In this document: piece by piece, positions 17,711-27,331 of the stretch
Position numbering within the stretch: the first letter of the stretch is position 1
How the letters are laid out: each line of letters opens with the position of its first letter
Origin: Pseudanabaena sp. FACHB-2040
GTDB taxonomy: Bacteria; Cyanobacteriota; Cyanobacteriia; Phormidesmidales; Phormidesmidaceae
Direction of reading: 5' to 3'
NCBI RefSeq assembly: GCF_014696715.1
Contig: NZ_JACJQO010000015.1
Location: forward strand, 124,001-188,000
DNA: 64,000 bases
Made by a program: the position numbers and the translations under genes
Notes under the pieces: generated by a model
Databases searched by the model: none
Told to the model about the DNA's origin: nothing
The model's input: only the letters and a program-made list of their open reading frames with translations

Positions 17711-18493
17711 ATGCCTGCCCTAACTTCTTCCCAAACCAAGCCCATTGAACTGCTCGTTGCTTACCACCAAAATCCTTCAATTGCCCTGCGTAATCAGCTA
17801 GTGCGGATGAATGTAGGTCTCGTACGCAAGGTCGTCCATCGGCTCAGCCAACAGTGCACCGAATCGTTTGAAGACCTAGAGCAAGTCGGCTACCTTGGCC
17901 TAATCAACGCAATTGAGCGTTTCGACCCTAAGCAGGGCAACGCTTTTAGTTCCTTTGCCGTACCCTATATCCGGGGCGAGATTCTGCACTATTTGCGCGA
18001 TCGCAGCGGCACCGTCAAAATTCCTCGGCGCTGGCAAGACCTGCAGCGGGCCGCCAAGCGGGTACGCGATACCCTCACCCAAGAACTGGGCCGCCTGCCT
18101 AAAGATGACGAAATTGCTTTGGAGTTGGGCGTTACCATTGCCGAGTGGCAGCAGGTGAAGCTGGCCAACAGCAACCGCTCACTGCTCAGCCTTGATGCTG
18201 CTGTTAGCAGTGGTGGAGAAGAGACCGGTACGACCCTGGGCGACCTCTTACCCAACCCTCAGGCTCAAAAACTCATGAGCTGGGAAGAAGACCGGGCACA
18301 GCTACAGCAGGCCCTGAATCAGCTTGAAGAAAAGACTCGCACGATTGTGGAGCAGGTTTACCTGAACGACGTGCCGCGCAAACAGGTAGCCGAGCAAATG
18401 GGCATTAGCTCTATGACAGTAGCCCGCCGTCTGCAGCGAGGCGTAGAGCAGCTAACCGTATTTCTCAATCAGCCCATCACCTCTAAGGGTTAG
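17711..18493 (+). CDS. sigF: RNA polymerase sigma factor, SigF type (group 3)
   Basis: 260 residues. Region 2 is clear: LRNQLVRMNVGLVRKVV, FEDLEQVGYLGLINAIERFD and FSSFAVPYIRGEILHYLRD (residues about 27-100). Region 3 follows (VKIPRRWQDLQ...LGRLPKDDEIA). Region 4 is a helix-turn-helix (PRKQVAEQMGISSMTVARRLQ, near 220-245). The absence of region 1 and the overall sequence fit cyanobacterial SigF, which in model species controls type IV pili, motility and stress genes. No anti-sigma gene is adjacent. Confidence 0.88.
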   Translation: MPALTSSQTKPIELLVAYHQNPSIALRNQLVRMNVGLVRKVVHRLSQQCTESFEDLEQVGYLGLINAIERFDPKQGNAFSSFAVPYIRGEILHYLRDRSGTVKIPRRWQDLQRAAKRVRDTLTQELGRLPKDDEIALELGVTIAEWQQVKLANSNRSLLSLDAAVSSGGEETGTTLGDLLPNPQAQKLMSWEEDRAQLQQALNQLEEKTRTIVEQVYLNDVPRKQVAEQMGISSMTVARRLQRGVEQLTVFLNQPITSKG

Positions 18494-18520
18494 ACCTAAT
18501 AGGCTCAAAGCCGTAACCAA

Positions 18521-18799
18521 TTATTCGAAGCTGGTGAGATTCCAGTACTCGTCTTCACTCACTAAGCCCGCTGTCAGCCAGTCATTCGCCAGATTAATCA
18601 AAGCTGCAATAGCAATCTCGCGATCAACAAACTGGCAGGCAGCGGCATGAGCGGATTGCCAGTCAGGATAAACCTCGGCATCATTCATGAAATCGGGCAG
18701 GTCAGGCGCGTAGCACTCAAAGGAAAATACCTGCTCATCGGCAACGATCTTAATCTGCCAACCGTGATGAGCGATGCGAGGAGAAGTGGTGGTTAACAT
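18521..18799 (-). CDS. Hypothetical protein, 92 aa
   Basis: The start is taken at MLTTTSPRIAHHGWQIKI (18799); an upstream start at 18832 is possible. Acidic small protein with WQIKIVADEQVFSFECYAPDLPDF and a helical C-terminal half ending in DEYWNLTSFE. No recognised domain. It lies convergent to sigF. Confidence 0.6.
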   Translation of the reverse strand: MLTTTSPRIAHHGWQIKIVADEQVFSFECYAPDLPDFMNDAEVYPDWQSAHAAACQFVDREIAIAALINLANDWLTAGLVSEDEYWNLTSFE

Positions 18800-18968
18800 A
18801 GCCGAGGTTCCTACAGAGATTTTTGAAATCAAAAGAGCAGGTAAGGTGTCCGGCTCTCTTGATTTGATTATTCCCAGGAAGTTCCCCGTAATAACACTGA
18901 GAATCTGCTGACAGATTTTTCAGGTTTGCAAATAGAGATTGCTTTGTAACTATCGGGTCAACGGGACG

Positions 18969-19247
18969 CTAGCGCACCTCAAAGTCTCGGGGCCGCTTTT
19001 CACCAGCAGCACGAGGCTGTCGGGGCGTAATCTTTTTACGAGGCCGCACATCTGATACGTCGATTTGCTCGGGCTCTCGGGCTTCTAGGAAGAAGACGCG
19101 GCGACCATCGGTAATGCGGTAGAGCGTAGAGCACTGGCAAAGCCAGCCCTGAGCCTCTAGCTGGGCAGCCCGCTGATCCCTGGCCTCACGAGCCTGGGTA
19201 GGTTCTTCCCAATCCGTCTCTACAAAGGTTTCTTGAATCAGGGGCAT
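18969..19247 (-). CDS. Hypothetical protein, 92 aa
   Basis: Highly charged protein: an acidic N-terminus, a central segment GWLCQCSTLYRITDGRRVFFLEA that could form a small beta sheet, and a basic tail (RPRKKITPRQPR). No recognised family. It follows the 1138-aa gene's end region on the same strand but is separated from the 18521 gene by 169 bp. Confidence 0.6.
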   Translation of the reverse strand: MPLIQETFVETDWEEPTQAREARDQRAAQLEAQGWLCQCSTLYRITDGRRVFFLEAREPEQIDVSDVRPRKKITPRQPRAAGEKRPRDFEVR

Positions 19248-19369
19248 GGAAGTTGACGAGCCTCACAAAAATGGCGTTTGTTCAGTTTAAGCGTTTGGGT
19301 TAATTTCGGGGCAATTTCGACCCAGAGCGAAGATCAGATCTGAGGTCGCGCTCCTTCACATACCAGCAG

Positions 19370-22300
19370 TCAGGAAAACAGCTCCCGGATCAGTGCATTC
19401 CGCCGCTCCTGGATATTTACAGTGGAACTAGCTGTGTCTTTATAGCGCAGCAGAACTGCTGTAGCTCGATTTAAGTAGCTATCGAGGTGGCCATTGTACC
19501 GCTTTTGCCAGGCCAGTAGAGTTTTGAGGGTGGCGTTTTGGCTGGGGTAATAGGGGTTTTGCAAGCGACTTAAGATATTTTCGATATCTGCGGCTAGGGG
19601 TGCTTGCTCGGCGGGCGATACACAGGAGAGGCGCAGCACCATGCAGGCAGCTGCAAAGATTTTGCCCAGATCGGCGATCTCGGTGACTCGGCGGGGGTAG
19701 AGGTCGCGAATAGATTCGACTTCGGGCGGTGAGTAAACCTGGGCCTGGCTGTCTCTAGTCAGCGGGCGGGTAATGCGGTAGATGCGCTCTCCGTCTTGTT
19801 TGCTCTTGTGAATTTCGCCGCCTTCTTCGGCAATCGCCCAGGCCATGTTGAGCAGGCGCATGGCGTGCCACAGCTTTGCATCCCAGTCGAGCGGTTCTGT
19901 CGCTGCTGTCTCAACGGCCTCAAATTCCTCAGCCTCATCGCTACAGAGCATATATAGACCCCGCGCAAAAAACAGATAGCAGGCGTTGGTGCCAAACAGG
20001 TAAATGTTGCGGGTGGGGTGGTTGGGCGATAGCTTGGGCAGCTGGTCGGGTGCGATCGCAAGCAGCCCCATATCCAGCACCAAAAAGTTGCGGGTAGACT
20101 GCAGTGCCTGCTGGTACTGCTCACCTCGGGCCTCGTAAATGGCAGGAATTTTTTCGATCCAGTAAGGGCCGAACCGATCCAAGTCTTCTTTGGGCAGCCC
20201 GCTCTTTTCTTTGATTTGGTAGTAGCACTGCCGCCCAGTTTCGGCATAGCTAATCAGAGCATGATCGCGTAGCTGTCGGGCCCAGTTCAAGCATTTCTCA
20301 GGAGAAAGCCTCCCTTCTCGGCCCATCAGCCCATCTAGATTGAGGTTTTCGGGGCTGGTGTAGGCCGCCATTAGATGAAACCAGCACTGCATCGCGGCAT
20401 AGCAGGCATAGATTTCGCTGTTACCGTCGGCGGCAGCGTAGAGTCGAGCTTTTTCGGCCAGATAGAGCCGCCCCCAGTGAACCGAGGCTTCTGTGCGCTG
20501 CTGTCCGGCAAAGCGTTCTGTGGGCAGAGCGCCCCGACTGGGCGGCACCAGCCGGGGGAAAAACAGCAGTAGCTTGGCCCGCAAAAAAGCAATGCGGCCC
20601 AGCAAATCGTAGTGGGGGTGAAACGTGCCTTGAGACACTTCGTTAATCACTACGTATTTACGCAACCGAATGCTGATGTGCTGTTGCGCCTGGTCGAGCG
20701 CCTGCCAGGCCCGCTGCACTAATTCTGCCCGGTTTAGGTCGGGTTGGCAGCGGGGAGGGAGATAGCGGAGTTTGCGATCTTGTGTGTCGTATAGGTAATA
20801 GTAGTTGGCCAGACAGATCAGGTAGCGAACAATCAGCTCACCCGAAAACACTTCAAACGAGGGCTCGGCCTGGGTGAGCTCCAAGCCCTGATCGACAAAC
20901 TCATCGAGCACCTGCAGTCGCTGCAGGTAACGGTGGGCAGTTCGGTAGATGCCCTCAGAGAGCAGCGCCTCGACAATGGAAAGACAGGCATCAAAGTAGA
21001 CGTAGGGATCGCTCTTTTTTAGCGGTGTGTTTCCGGAGCTGGGGGGCAAGATCTGCCGCCCAATCATGCCAATCATCGCTAGGGAAGAAAAAGGATAGCC
21101 CCGAAAATAAGACCAAGCCTGCTGCAGCGCCATCAGGCGTTCGGTGCGGTGGCACAGGTGCTCTACATACTTGCTCGGTAATACGCCCGCATTGCGAATT
21201 GCCTGCAGCCGGGCCTGCAGCGCTGCCTGGGCCTGAGCCAAGAGAAAATCAAAGCCGCAATAGTCGCCATGGCCAATCGGGTCGGAAAAGGCAAAGGCTT
21301 CGTAGGAGCCAAGCTGGGTGCGATCGCACGCCTGCAGCGTCTCCGCTACCGTCTTTTTATGACACAGCTTTACCAGGCTATGGGCCCACACTGGCGACGC
21401 CACATTGTCGCGAATAATAGCCTGAGTTGAGGTAACGTCGTGGGCTATTGAAAAGTACTCGCGCAGGCAGGGAATATCCTGCAGCAACGCCCGATTGATC
21501 ACTTTAATCACGTGGGAGAGCGCCCCACCAATGCCGGTGCTGCTGAGGGAAAAATCAATGCGGCGGCGATTTTGGCTAGTCAGTCCCTGAAAGATCTCGC
21601 TAACTGCAGGCTGGTAACCCTCCGGCACCTTGACATAAAACTCCGCCGTCACCAGCGTTGCCTCCTGAGAGGCCAGTTCATAGTCCCCTGGCCCCGGCAA
21701 ATCAGGCCCGCCGGGCTGATCAAGCAGCCGCAGAGCCGGGTGCAGCAGAGGCGGGTATGGCCCGGCCTGTTTGAGTACGTCTAACTCCCGATCAGCAAAG
21801 GGCAGCGGCCCAGAGGCAGTGAGGGTAATCCGCTTTAGATAGATGGGAAACTGATCGGTCAAGCGCTCGTTGGCTACCACGCTCTGGGCCAGCTTTGCCA
21901 CAAAGGCAGGCTGCAAATACTGGCGAACGTAGGAATCGACAATCGTACTGTCCATCACCGAGTTTTGCTGATTGCCGCTGCGGGCCAGCAGGCGGCGAAT
22001 TTCCCGCTTGGCCTTGAGAGTCAAGTTCTCCACGGTCTTGCTGCGGCTGGGAAAACGGCTTTCGTCCTGCCCCTTAGTGGTGCGATTAGGGAGATAATCC
22101 AACGCCTGTTCCACTGTTCGCGTGATCAGCTCATCCGCTGCCAGCAGAGTATTGAGGGTAGGTTCGGCCTTAGTAAAGTCCAGCCCAATCGCTGCTTTGT
22201 AAACCCGCAAAAGCATCTCATAGTTTTCTAGGCCCCCCACCGTTTGCAGAATTAGCAGGGCTCGCTGGAGTAAAGTGAGCCCGTCTCCAGCCGGAAGATT

Positions 22301-22684
22301 TAGCTGCTGCCGTTCGGTTGGGGTGAGGTCGATCAGCTTGTAGAGGACGGTCAGCACATCCTCTGCGGTCAATACTCGGGTGTAGGGTTCTTCCCAGCCC
22401 TGGTAGTCATCTGCCAAATGACGGCGCAGATCAACTAGCCTTTCAACGATAGCTCCAGTCGTGGTGCGGCCCAAACTACCCAGTTTTTTTTCTTTTTCTT
22501 CCCAAGGAATTTCTTCCTGAAGCAGCAGGCTAATCGTCTTACGCAGCTCCTTATTGCCTAAGCGCAAGCCAATACCCTGAGCGTTAGGAGACTCATGAAC
22601 TTTTTGCTTGATAGCTAAGCAGGCAGCCAAAAAATAGTAGAGCCGGCTGATGCGTTGAGAGTCGGCGTGATTGTCTGAGGGCAT
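19370..22684 (-). CDS. Large protein of unknown function, about 1104 aa
   Basis: The start at 22684 (MPSDNHADSQRISRLYYFL) is preferred over an upstream one at 22786, whose extra residues look non-homologous. The protein is soluble and rich in alpha helices, with Leu/Ala/Gln/Tyr-rich repeats in the C-terminal two thirds (RYLICLANYYYLYDTQDRKL; MAAYTSPENLNLDGLMGREG) that look like a TPR-like helical solenoid. No catalytic motif, Walker box, signal peptide or membrane helix is seen. No co-oriented partner is adjacent. Coding quality is high over the full length, with several HIP1 sites, so this is a real, long-resident gene. Function not inferred. Confidence 0.8.
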   Translation of the reverse strand: MPSDNHADSQRISRLYYFLAACLAIKQKVHESPNAQGIGLRLGNKELRKTISLLLQEEIPWEEKEKKLGSLGRTTTGAIVERLVDLRRHLADDYQGWEEPYTRVLTAEDVLTVLYKLIDLTPTERQQLNLPAGDGLTLLQRALLILQTVGGLENYEMLLRVYKAAIGLDFTKAEPTLNTLLAADELITRTVEQALDYLPNRTTKGQDESRFPSRSKTVENLTLKAKREIRRLLARSGNQQNSVMDSTIVDSYVRQYLQPAFVAKLAQSVVANERLTDQFPIYLKRITLTASGPLPFADRELDVLKQAGPYPPLLHPALRLLDQPGGPDLPGPGDYELASQEATLVTAEFYVKVPEGYQPAVSEIFQGLTSQNRRRIDFSLSSTGIGGALSHVIKVINRALLQDIPCLREYFSIAHDVTSTQAIIRDNVASPVWAHSLVKLCHKKTVAETLQACDRTQLGSYEAFAFSDPIGHGDYCGFDFLLAQAQAALQARLQAIRNAGVLPSKYVEHLCHRTERLMALQQAWSYFRGYPFSSLAMIGMIGRQILPPSSGNTPLKKSDPYVYFDACLSIVEALLSEGIYRTAHRYLQRLQVLDEFVDQGLELTQAEPSFEVFSGELIVRYLICLANYYYLYDTQDRKLRYLPPRCQPDLNRAELVQRAWQALDQAQQHISIRLRKYVVINEVSQGTFHPHYDLLGRIAFLRAKLLLFFPRLVPPSRGALPTERFAGQQRTEASVHWGRLYLAEKARLYAAADGNSEIYACYAAMQCWFHLMAAYTSPENLNLDGLMGREGRLSPEKCLNWARQLRDHALISYAETGRQCYYQIKEKSGLPKEDLDRFGPYWIEKIPAIYEARGEQYQQALQSTRNFLVLDMGLLAIAPDQLPKLSPNHPTRNIYLFGTNACYLFFARGLYMLCSDEAEEFEAVETAATEPLDWDAKLWHAMRLLNMAWAIAEEGGEIHKSKQDGERIYRITRPLTRDSQAQVYSPPEVESIRDLYPRRVTEIADLGKIFAAACMVLRLSCVSPAEQAPLAADIENILSRLQNPYYPSQNATLKTLLAWQKRYNGHLDSYLNRATAVLLRYKDTASSTVNIQERRNALIRELFS

Positions 22685-22786
22685 CGACTGCACACTAGAA
22701 GTTTTTGTTTCTGGAAGATTTCCCCTATCAGATTGAATCCCTCTTGAGCTGAAATTCCCACGTTCAACCCACTTATGTAGTATCAC

Positions 22787-23140
22787 AAGTCACAAAACGC
22801 TTGTTTTAGCTGCTATTCGTCTCTTTGGATACTAAATTCCTGGGTTGTTTTGCCCCATAGTGGAGCCAAGGTGGTGCGAGGAGATGACCACAGTGCTTCT
22901 AGGCAGAATACGACAGGCCTATAACGATAAAGCCAGGGAACCCTGCAGTGGTCGCCGCGAGTTCCCTGGACCGCATCACCGGAAGCGATGTTCCAATGAC
23001 TCTCAGCAGCTTATCCCACCAGAGAGGGATTTTCTTTAAGGAGAAACGTCTCTTTATAGCTTGCTAACATACCTAAGAGCCATTGTGAACAGCACCTTTC
23101 GGTTCCCGTATCCACATCTGGAACCTCAAGGAGAACGAAC
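22787..23140. other. Intergenic region with hairpin upstream of the zinc-ribbon gene
   Basis: About 350 bp. CCAGGGAAC (22933-22941) and GTTCCCTGG (22961-22969) form a perfect 9-bp stem with a 19-base loop. AAGGAG eight bases before 23141 is the ribosome-binding site of the next gene. No gene is supported here. Confidence 0.5.
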
Positions 23141-23350
23141 ATGGTTATGAATTCGCTCGAACCGCATCACCCTCACCATCCCCACCATCTGGAGTGCCCC
23201 GACTGCGGACGGCACACGGTAGTTACTCAAGGGGAAAGCCGCTATGTCTGCCTCAACTGCAGTTGGCGGCGCGACATCGACGATCAGTGGGGCGCTGGCT
23301 TCATTCCGATCACCGCTTTAGCAGGGCTGCTGCTTTTGCTGCTTTTATAA
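23141..23350 (+). CDS. Small zinc-ribbon membrane-anchored protein, 69 aa
   Basis: Histidine/proline-rich N-terminus (HHPHHPHH), then a zinc ribbon CPDCGRHTVV ... YVCLNCSWRR (two CxxC pairs, about residues 20-43), then a single C-terminal hydrophobic helix (ITALAGLLLLLLL). This suggests a tail-anchored metal-binding protein. Strong AAGGAG ribosome-binding site. Role unknown. Confidence 0.78.
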   Translation: MVMNSLEPHHPHHPHHLECPDCGRHTVVTQGESRYVCLNCSWRRDIDDQWGAGFIPITALAGLLLLLLL

Positions 23351-23520
23351 AGGGCATGAGGTATGAAGTCAAGTAGGGCGGGCAATGCCCGCTCTATGCG
23401 CGCGAGCTATTTCTAGCAGGGCTAGTTAAGCTCAGCCCAACCGCTCTAGAGCGGCTGCAACAACGGCCCTCGCGCTTCTCAAAACAAGCCATAATCAAGG
23501 CTGTCATTCAAGCCTTGAGC

Positions 23521-24570
23521 ATGCCTCGCCAGCCCTCTCTTCTGCCAGATGAAAATTACAGCGCCTTTTTAAGCGATCTGAAAGGACGGATTCGAGCCGC
23601 TCAGGTAAAGGCGGCTCTGGCAGTCAACACAGAGCTAATCCAGCTTTACTGGCAGATTGGCTCTGAGATTTTACGCAAACAGGAGCAGGAGGGCTGGGGC
23701 GCAAAAATCATCGATCGGTTGGCCGGCGATCTAAAACGGGAGTTTCCTGATATCAAAGGCTTTTCCCGCTCAAACCTGAAGTACATGCGGGCTTTTGCAG
23801 AGGCTTACCCAGAGGGGCAAATTGGCCAGCAGGTTGCTGGCCAAATTCCCTGGTTCCACAACTGCATGATTTTGGACAAGGTTAAAGACCCTCAAGCCAG
23901 GCTCTGGTATATCCAAAAAACCATCGAAAACGGCTGGAGCCGAAACACTTTGGTGATGCAGATCGAGAGCAGCCTTTACCAACGTCAAGGTGGGGCAGTG
24001 ACTAACTTCGATCGCACGCTTCCTACCCCTCAGTCTGATCTGGCCCAGCAGCTGATCAAAGACCCGTATAACTTCGACTTTTTATCGCTGGGCGCAGACG
24101 CTCAGGAGCGCGACTTAGAAAAAGCCCTAGTTGAGCGCATTAAAGATTTCCTGCTGGAGTTGGGCGTGGGGTTTGCTTTTGTGGGCAGCCAGTATCGCCT
24201 AGAGGTCGAGGGCGACGAATACTGGATTGACCTGCTGTTTTACCACCTCAAGCTGCGCTGCTACATCGTAATTGACCTGAAGGTGACTGAGTTTAAGCCG
24301 GAATACACCGGCAAAATGAATTTTTATGTGTCGGCAGTCGATGATCTGCTGCGCCACCGCGATGACCAACCCACAATTGGGATTGTTTTGTGCCGCTCGA
24401 AGAAGAAGACCGTGGCTGAATATGCCCTCCGCAACGTCAGCACCCCAATAGCGGTTTCAACACATCAGTTGCCGGAGCAGCTAAAGGCAAACCTGCCGAG
24501 CATTGAACAGCTTGAAAGGGAGGTCAATGCCGCCATAGCTGATTTAGCAAGCGACTCGGAGGTGGGGTAG
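23521..24570 (+). CDS. YhcG-type PD-(D/E)XK nuclease (DUF1016)
   Basis: 349 residues from ATG 23521. The N-terminal DUF1016 domain (about 15-160) shows LIQLYWQIGSEIL and FSRSNLKYMRAFAEAYP. The C-terminal nuclease domain (about 185-330) shows GDEYWIDLLFYH, then CYIVIDLKVTEF, the D...D-x-K core, and IGIVLCRSKKK. YhcG family proteins are widespread in defence islands and next to restriction systems or transposons; the exact substrate is poorly known. Here it stands alone with no methylase or restriction subunit. Confidence 0.9.
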   Translation: MPRQPSLLPDENYSAFLSDLKGRIRAAQVKAALAVNTELIQLYWQIGSEILRKQEQEGWGAKIIDRLAGDLKREFPDIKGFSRSNLKYMRAFAEAYPEGQIGQQVAGQIPWFHNCMILDKVKDPQARLWYIQKTIENGWSRNTLVMQIESSLYQRQGGAVTNFDRTLPTPQSDLAQQLIKDPYNFDFLSLGADAQERDLEKALVERIKDFLLELGVGFAFVGSQYRLEVEGDEYWIDLLFYHLKLRCYIVIDLKVTEFKPEYTGKMNFYVSAVDDLLRHRDDQPTIGIVLCRSKKKTVAEYALRNVSTPIAVSTHQLPEQLKANLPSIEQLEREVNAAIADLASDSEVG

Positions 24571-25078
24571 GGTTGGGTGCGATCGCACTTCCAACCAGAT
24601 AAAGTGTAGTTCTCTATTTCAAGCTGTTAGCTGTTAGCTGCTTGTTATTAATTGTTCATATTTTTAATAACTAATGACTTACAACGGTAATCAGTTGTCA
24701 ATAAAAACTTAAAGGTTTGTCAGTAAAGTTGTCATTTGTTACACATATCGGCTGGTAAAAGCTCTCTGTTCCTTTAGAAACAAGCTCAGCCATCTAGATA
24801 AATAAATCGTTAATCGTTAATAAGTCTATATCATTTGGTGGCATCCGCTCCCGAAAAAAGCTAGGCTATAAGCACGCCAAGGCAAAAAACCAATCATGAT
24901 CATAGCCGGTGGAGCATCCATGATAGGAAAATTACCTTGTTTTCTATTTGACTAGTCAGGAACAGCGGCAACACTGCAAAGGCTTTATACATAATTCAAA
25001 GAGTAATCCAGCTCACGGTTTTTAACCGATGTGTAATTTTACACACCAACCTTGATCACTGGTAAAGAAGGAAGGTCC
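24571..25078. other. AT-rich intergenic region
   Basis: About 500 bp, clearly AT-richer than the window average. It holds short repeats of TTAATCGTTAATAAG type near 24810 and no supported gene. Confidence 0.5.
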
Positions 25079-25675
25079 TTGGCAAACAGTCAACACCCTA
25101 GAACTATTGAAGAGTTTGAGCAGCGGCTAAGATCAAGATCAGAGGGCAAGAAGCTTGCATCTCATTATGCAATGGGGATCGCTAAGTCAAAATTCACCTA
25201 TCGGGAAAAGCAGCGGTTAATTAATCGGCTTTTGATAGACGGCGTGATTGACGAGACTTTTCTTGATCAGGTGTTACTCTGCGAAGACATTTGTGCTCGG
25301 CTCGATCGATGCCGTGAAAGGCGAGAGCACAACCTGTTTGAGTATATTAAAGCCCTAGAAGCGCCTGGGAAAGCCGTGCTAGAACCCATCAGAGACAAAG
25401 ATTGTCTTATGGAAAGCAGACTGTGTGAAAAGCACGGGGCAGTGGTTACTCAAGTGCTCTCTGCTGATCCATTTACGGCTGACAAAGACTTGACCATTTT
25501 GTTTTCCTATGAGGGGGTTTCTGCTGACAGCAAAAGCTGGCGAGAGCTAAAGCTACACTTCATTCTGACCAACAAGGATGGCGACATTGTTGAAGCCCTT
25601 GTTAAAGAGGTGAGGTCTCTCATAGAGTTGATTAAAACAATTCACTCTATAGATAGCATTGAGGAAACAGGCTAA
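25079..25675 (+). CDS. Hypothetical protein, about 198 aa
   Basis: The start is uncertain: TTG at 25079 follows GGAAGG, and a TTG at 25052 is also open. Residues 1-90 are helical and charged (RTIEEFEQRLRSRSEGKK, KQRLINRLLIDGVIDE). The C-terminal half looks like an alpha/beta fold (LTILFSYEGVSADSKSW, LKLHFILTNKDGDIVEAL). It has no HIP1 octamer over its length and lies in an AT-rich flank, unlike its neighbours, which may mean recent acquisition. No family recognised. Confidence 0.6.
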   Translation: MANSQHPRTIEEFEQRLRSRSEGKKLASHYAMGIAKSKFTYREKQRLINRLLIDGVIDETFLDQVLLCEDICARLDRCRERREHNLFEYIKALEAPGKAVLEPIRDKDCLMESRLCEKHGAVVTQVLSADPFTADKDLTILFSYEGVSADSKSWRELKLHFILTNKDGDIVEALVKEVRSLIELIKTIHSIDSIEETG

Positions 25676-25693
25676 GTCCATAAGATACAACAG

Positions 25694-25723
25694 TTCCCCC
25701 CGATCGCGACGGATCGGGGGGAA
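25694..25723. terminator. Strong hairpin between convergent genes, probable terminator
   Basis: TTCCCCCCGATC (25694-25705) and GATCGGGGGGAA (25712-25723) form a perfect 12-bp stem with a six-base loop. It sits 19 bp after the 25675 stop and before the convergent PRC-barrel gene, so it could serve either direction. No long T-run. Confidence 0.7.
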
Positions 25724-25780
25724 TTGCTTCAAAGGAGCGCTTTAACCCCTAAAGACTAATAGACAAACCTATGTTTGAAT

Positions 25781-26683
25781 CTACTTGTCTAAGGGATTGT
25801 TTACAGAGGGCTTACCCTTTGTCTTGACATCGAGCTCTTCCCGACGCACTGTCTCATTAGACTTGACGACGTCTTGATCGACTTCCTTACGAACCTGAAC
25901 GCTTTCGCGAACAAAGGTTTCCTTATGAATGTCAGGTGTCTCTTCGTACACCTCAACACGCTCGACTTCGCCTGACTTAAAAGTAGCAGCGTTGGGATCA
26001 ACTGCTTGCTGATTGCCTGGAGTCCGCTCGATAACTACCCGCTCTTTTTCGAGGGGAATAGCAACCTGAGCTGTCTCTGTCTCGACTCGCTTGCCAATAG
26101 CAACTTCGCCTGTCTTCTGGCGTTGCTTATTGGTGACCAGTCGCTCTTCATAGAGCTTCAGGCTCTGGTGATTGGTATCGCTCATGTTGTACAGAGCGGG
26201 CTCTTGATCGTAGCTATAGGACTTGCGATCAAAAGCCTTGCCAGGAGTAGCCGCTGCTGCCGCTGCAGTTGCTGCGGTTCCTGTGGCTGCTGTAGTCGCT
26301 GTCGTCGAGGTACCTGCCGTAGGCCGATAAATGCCTCGTACCTGCTCCTCGTAGTCGTCATCAATCTTTTGCAGACTGTCGTCTACATCAGGCAGATGCT
26401 CTACCTGCTCTTTGGTCAGGCTTCTTGCGTTTACTCGCTTACCTGTGTAGTCAATTTGAGCCAGTCCAATAGGCATCAAGACTTTCTTACCAAAAACCCA
26501 AAAACCCGTATCTACAATCAGATAACGGATACGGCCTTGCATTTCGTCAACGAGAATATCGCTGACTGTGCCGACTTTGTCTTCGCCTTGAGCGTAGACA
26601 TCAAAATTTTTGATGTCGCCCTGATCATCATTTAGAATATCGCTGTGATCAGCGTAAAAATCTTTCAGTTTAACTAGCGCCAT
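25781..26683 (-). CDS. PRC-barrel and DUF2382 (YsnF/AvaK-like) stress protein
   Basis: 300 residues. Residues 1-105 form a PRC-barrel (DVYAQGEDKVGTVSDILVDE, GRIRYLIVDTGFW, VLMPIGLAQIDY). An Ala/Thr-rich linker (about 125-150) follows. The DUF2382 domain (about 170-300) has the LKLYEERLVTNKQR start and the heptad-like V-x-I-E-R / VRKEVDQDVV pattern. Such proteins are found in cyanobacterial akinetes and in general stress regulons; molecular role unclear. Confidence 0.9.
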   Translation of the reverse strand: MALVKLKDFYADHSDILNDDQGDIKNFDVYAQGEDKVGTVSDILVDEMQGRIRYLIVDTGFWVFGKKVLMPIGLAQIDYTGKRVNARSLTKEQVEHLPDVDDSLQKIDDDYEEQVRGIYRPTAGTSTTATTAATGTAATAAAAAATPGKAFDRKSYSYDQEPALYNMSDTNHQSLKLYEERLVTNKQRQKTGEVAIGKRVETETAQVAIPLEKERVVIERTPGNQQAVDPNAATFKSGEVERVEVYEETPDIHKETFVRESVQVRKEVDQDVVKSNETVRREELDVKTKGKPSVNNPLDK

Positions 26684-27331
26684 GCTGTTTTCCTTTTAAC
26701 TTCGAACGTTACATCCATTATTAGAGAATATGCGCTCTGGCGTATCTTGCTAGGGAAGTAATCATGGAATAGATTTCTGTCAGCCATCCCACCCAATTGA
26801 CAGAGCAGTCCCTAGAACGAGGCTTATCCCCACGAGGGCATCTTCACGTTTAGTTCAACGCTTTTCAAGTCATAAATTCAAGTTTTGCAATTGCTCAGTT
26901 CCTTCCCCTATTCACTTACCTAAATTGCGCCTGAAAAGCTTGCAATAGCTTGATCAAAGCCCAATAACAAGCTCAGCCATAATCAGAGTTTAATTGTTAT
27001 TTAGATTACGTTCTCCGCAAATAAAAGGGTACCTATTGAGGCAGTTCTTTTGATCGATTTGACAATCCTTTATGGCACCCATTGACTATTTTATTTTGAC
27101 TGTAATAGCTTCTTTTTTAGTCGAACCGTTGATGCTTGACGTGGCAAAAATACACAAAACTCTTCCCCCTGCCTAAGGTTATATGTCTCAAGAAATAGTC
27201 CTCCCGACCCTTAAATCAGCAAGGCTAGCGCTTCACCCACTGCCAATCTGTCATCTGCACCCTCTTTGTGGGCATTTTGGAACGGGACAAGCTAATCTGG
27301 CAATATTGCTAGCGCCCCTCTATGTCTGTCT
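26684..27331. other. Divergent intergenic region
   Basis: About 650 bp, AT-rich, between the stress protein and the rhomboid gene. No gene, tRNA or clear repeat recognised. Confidence 0.5.

Noticed and set aside
22845-23039. 64-codon ORF with several cysteines before the zinc-ribbon gene
   Set aside because: Spans the hairpin at 22933-22969, with no ribosome-binding site; more likely leader DNA.
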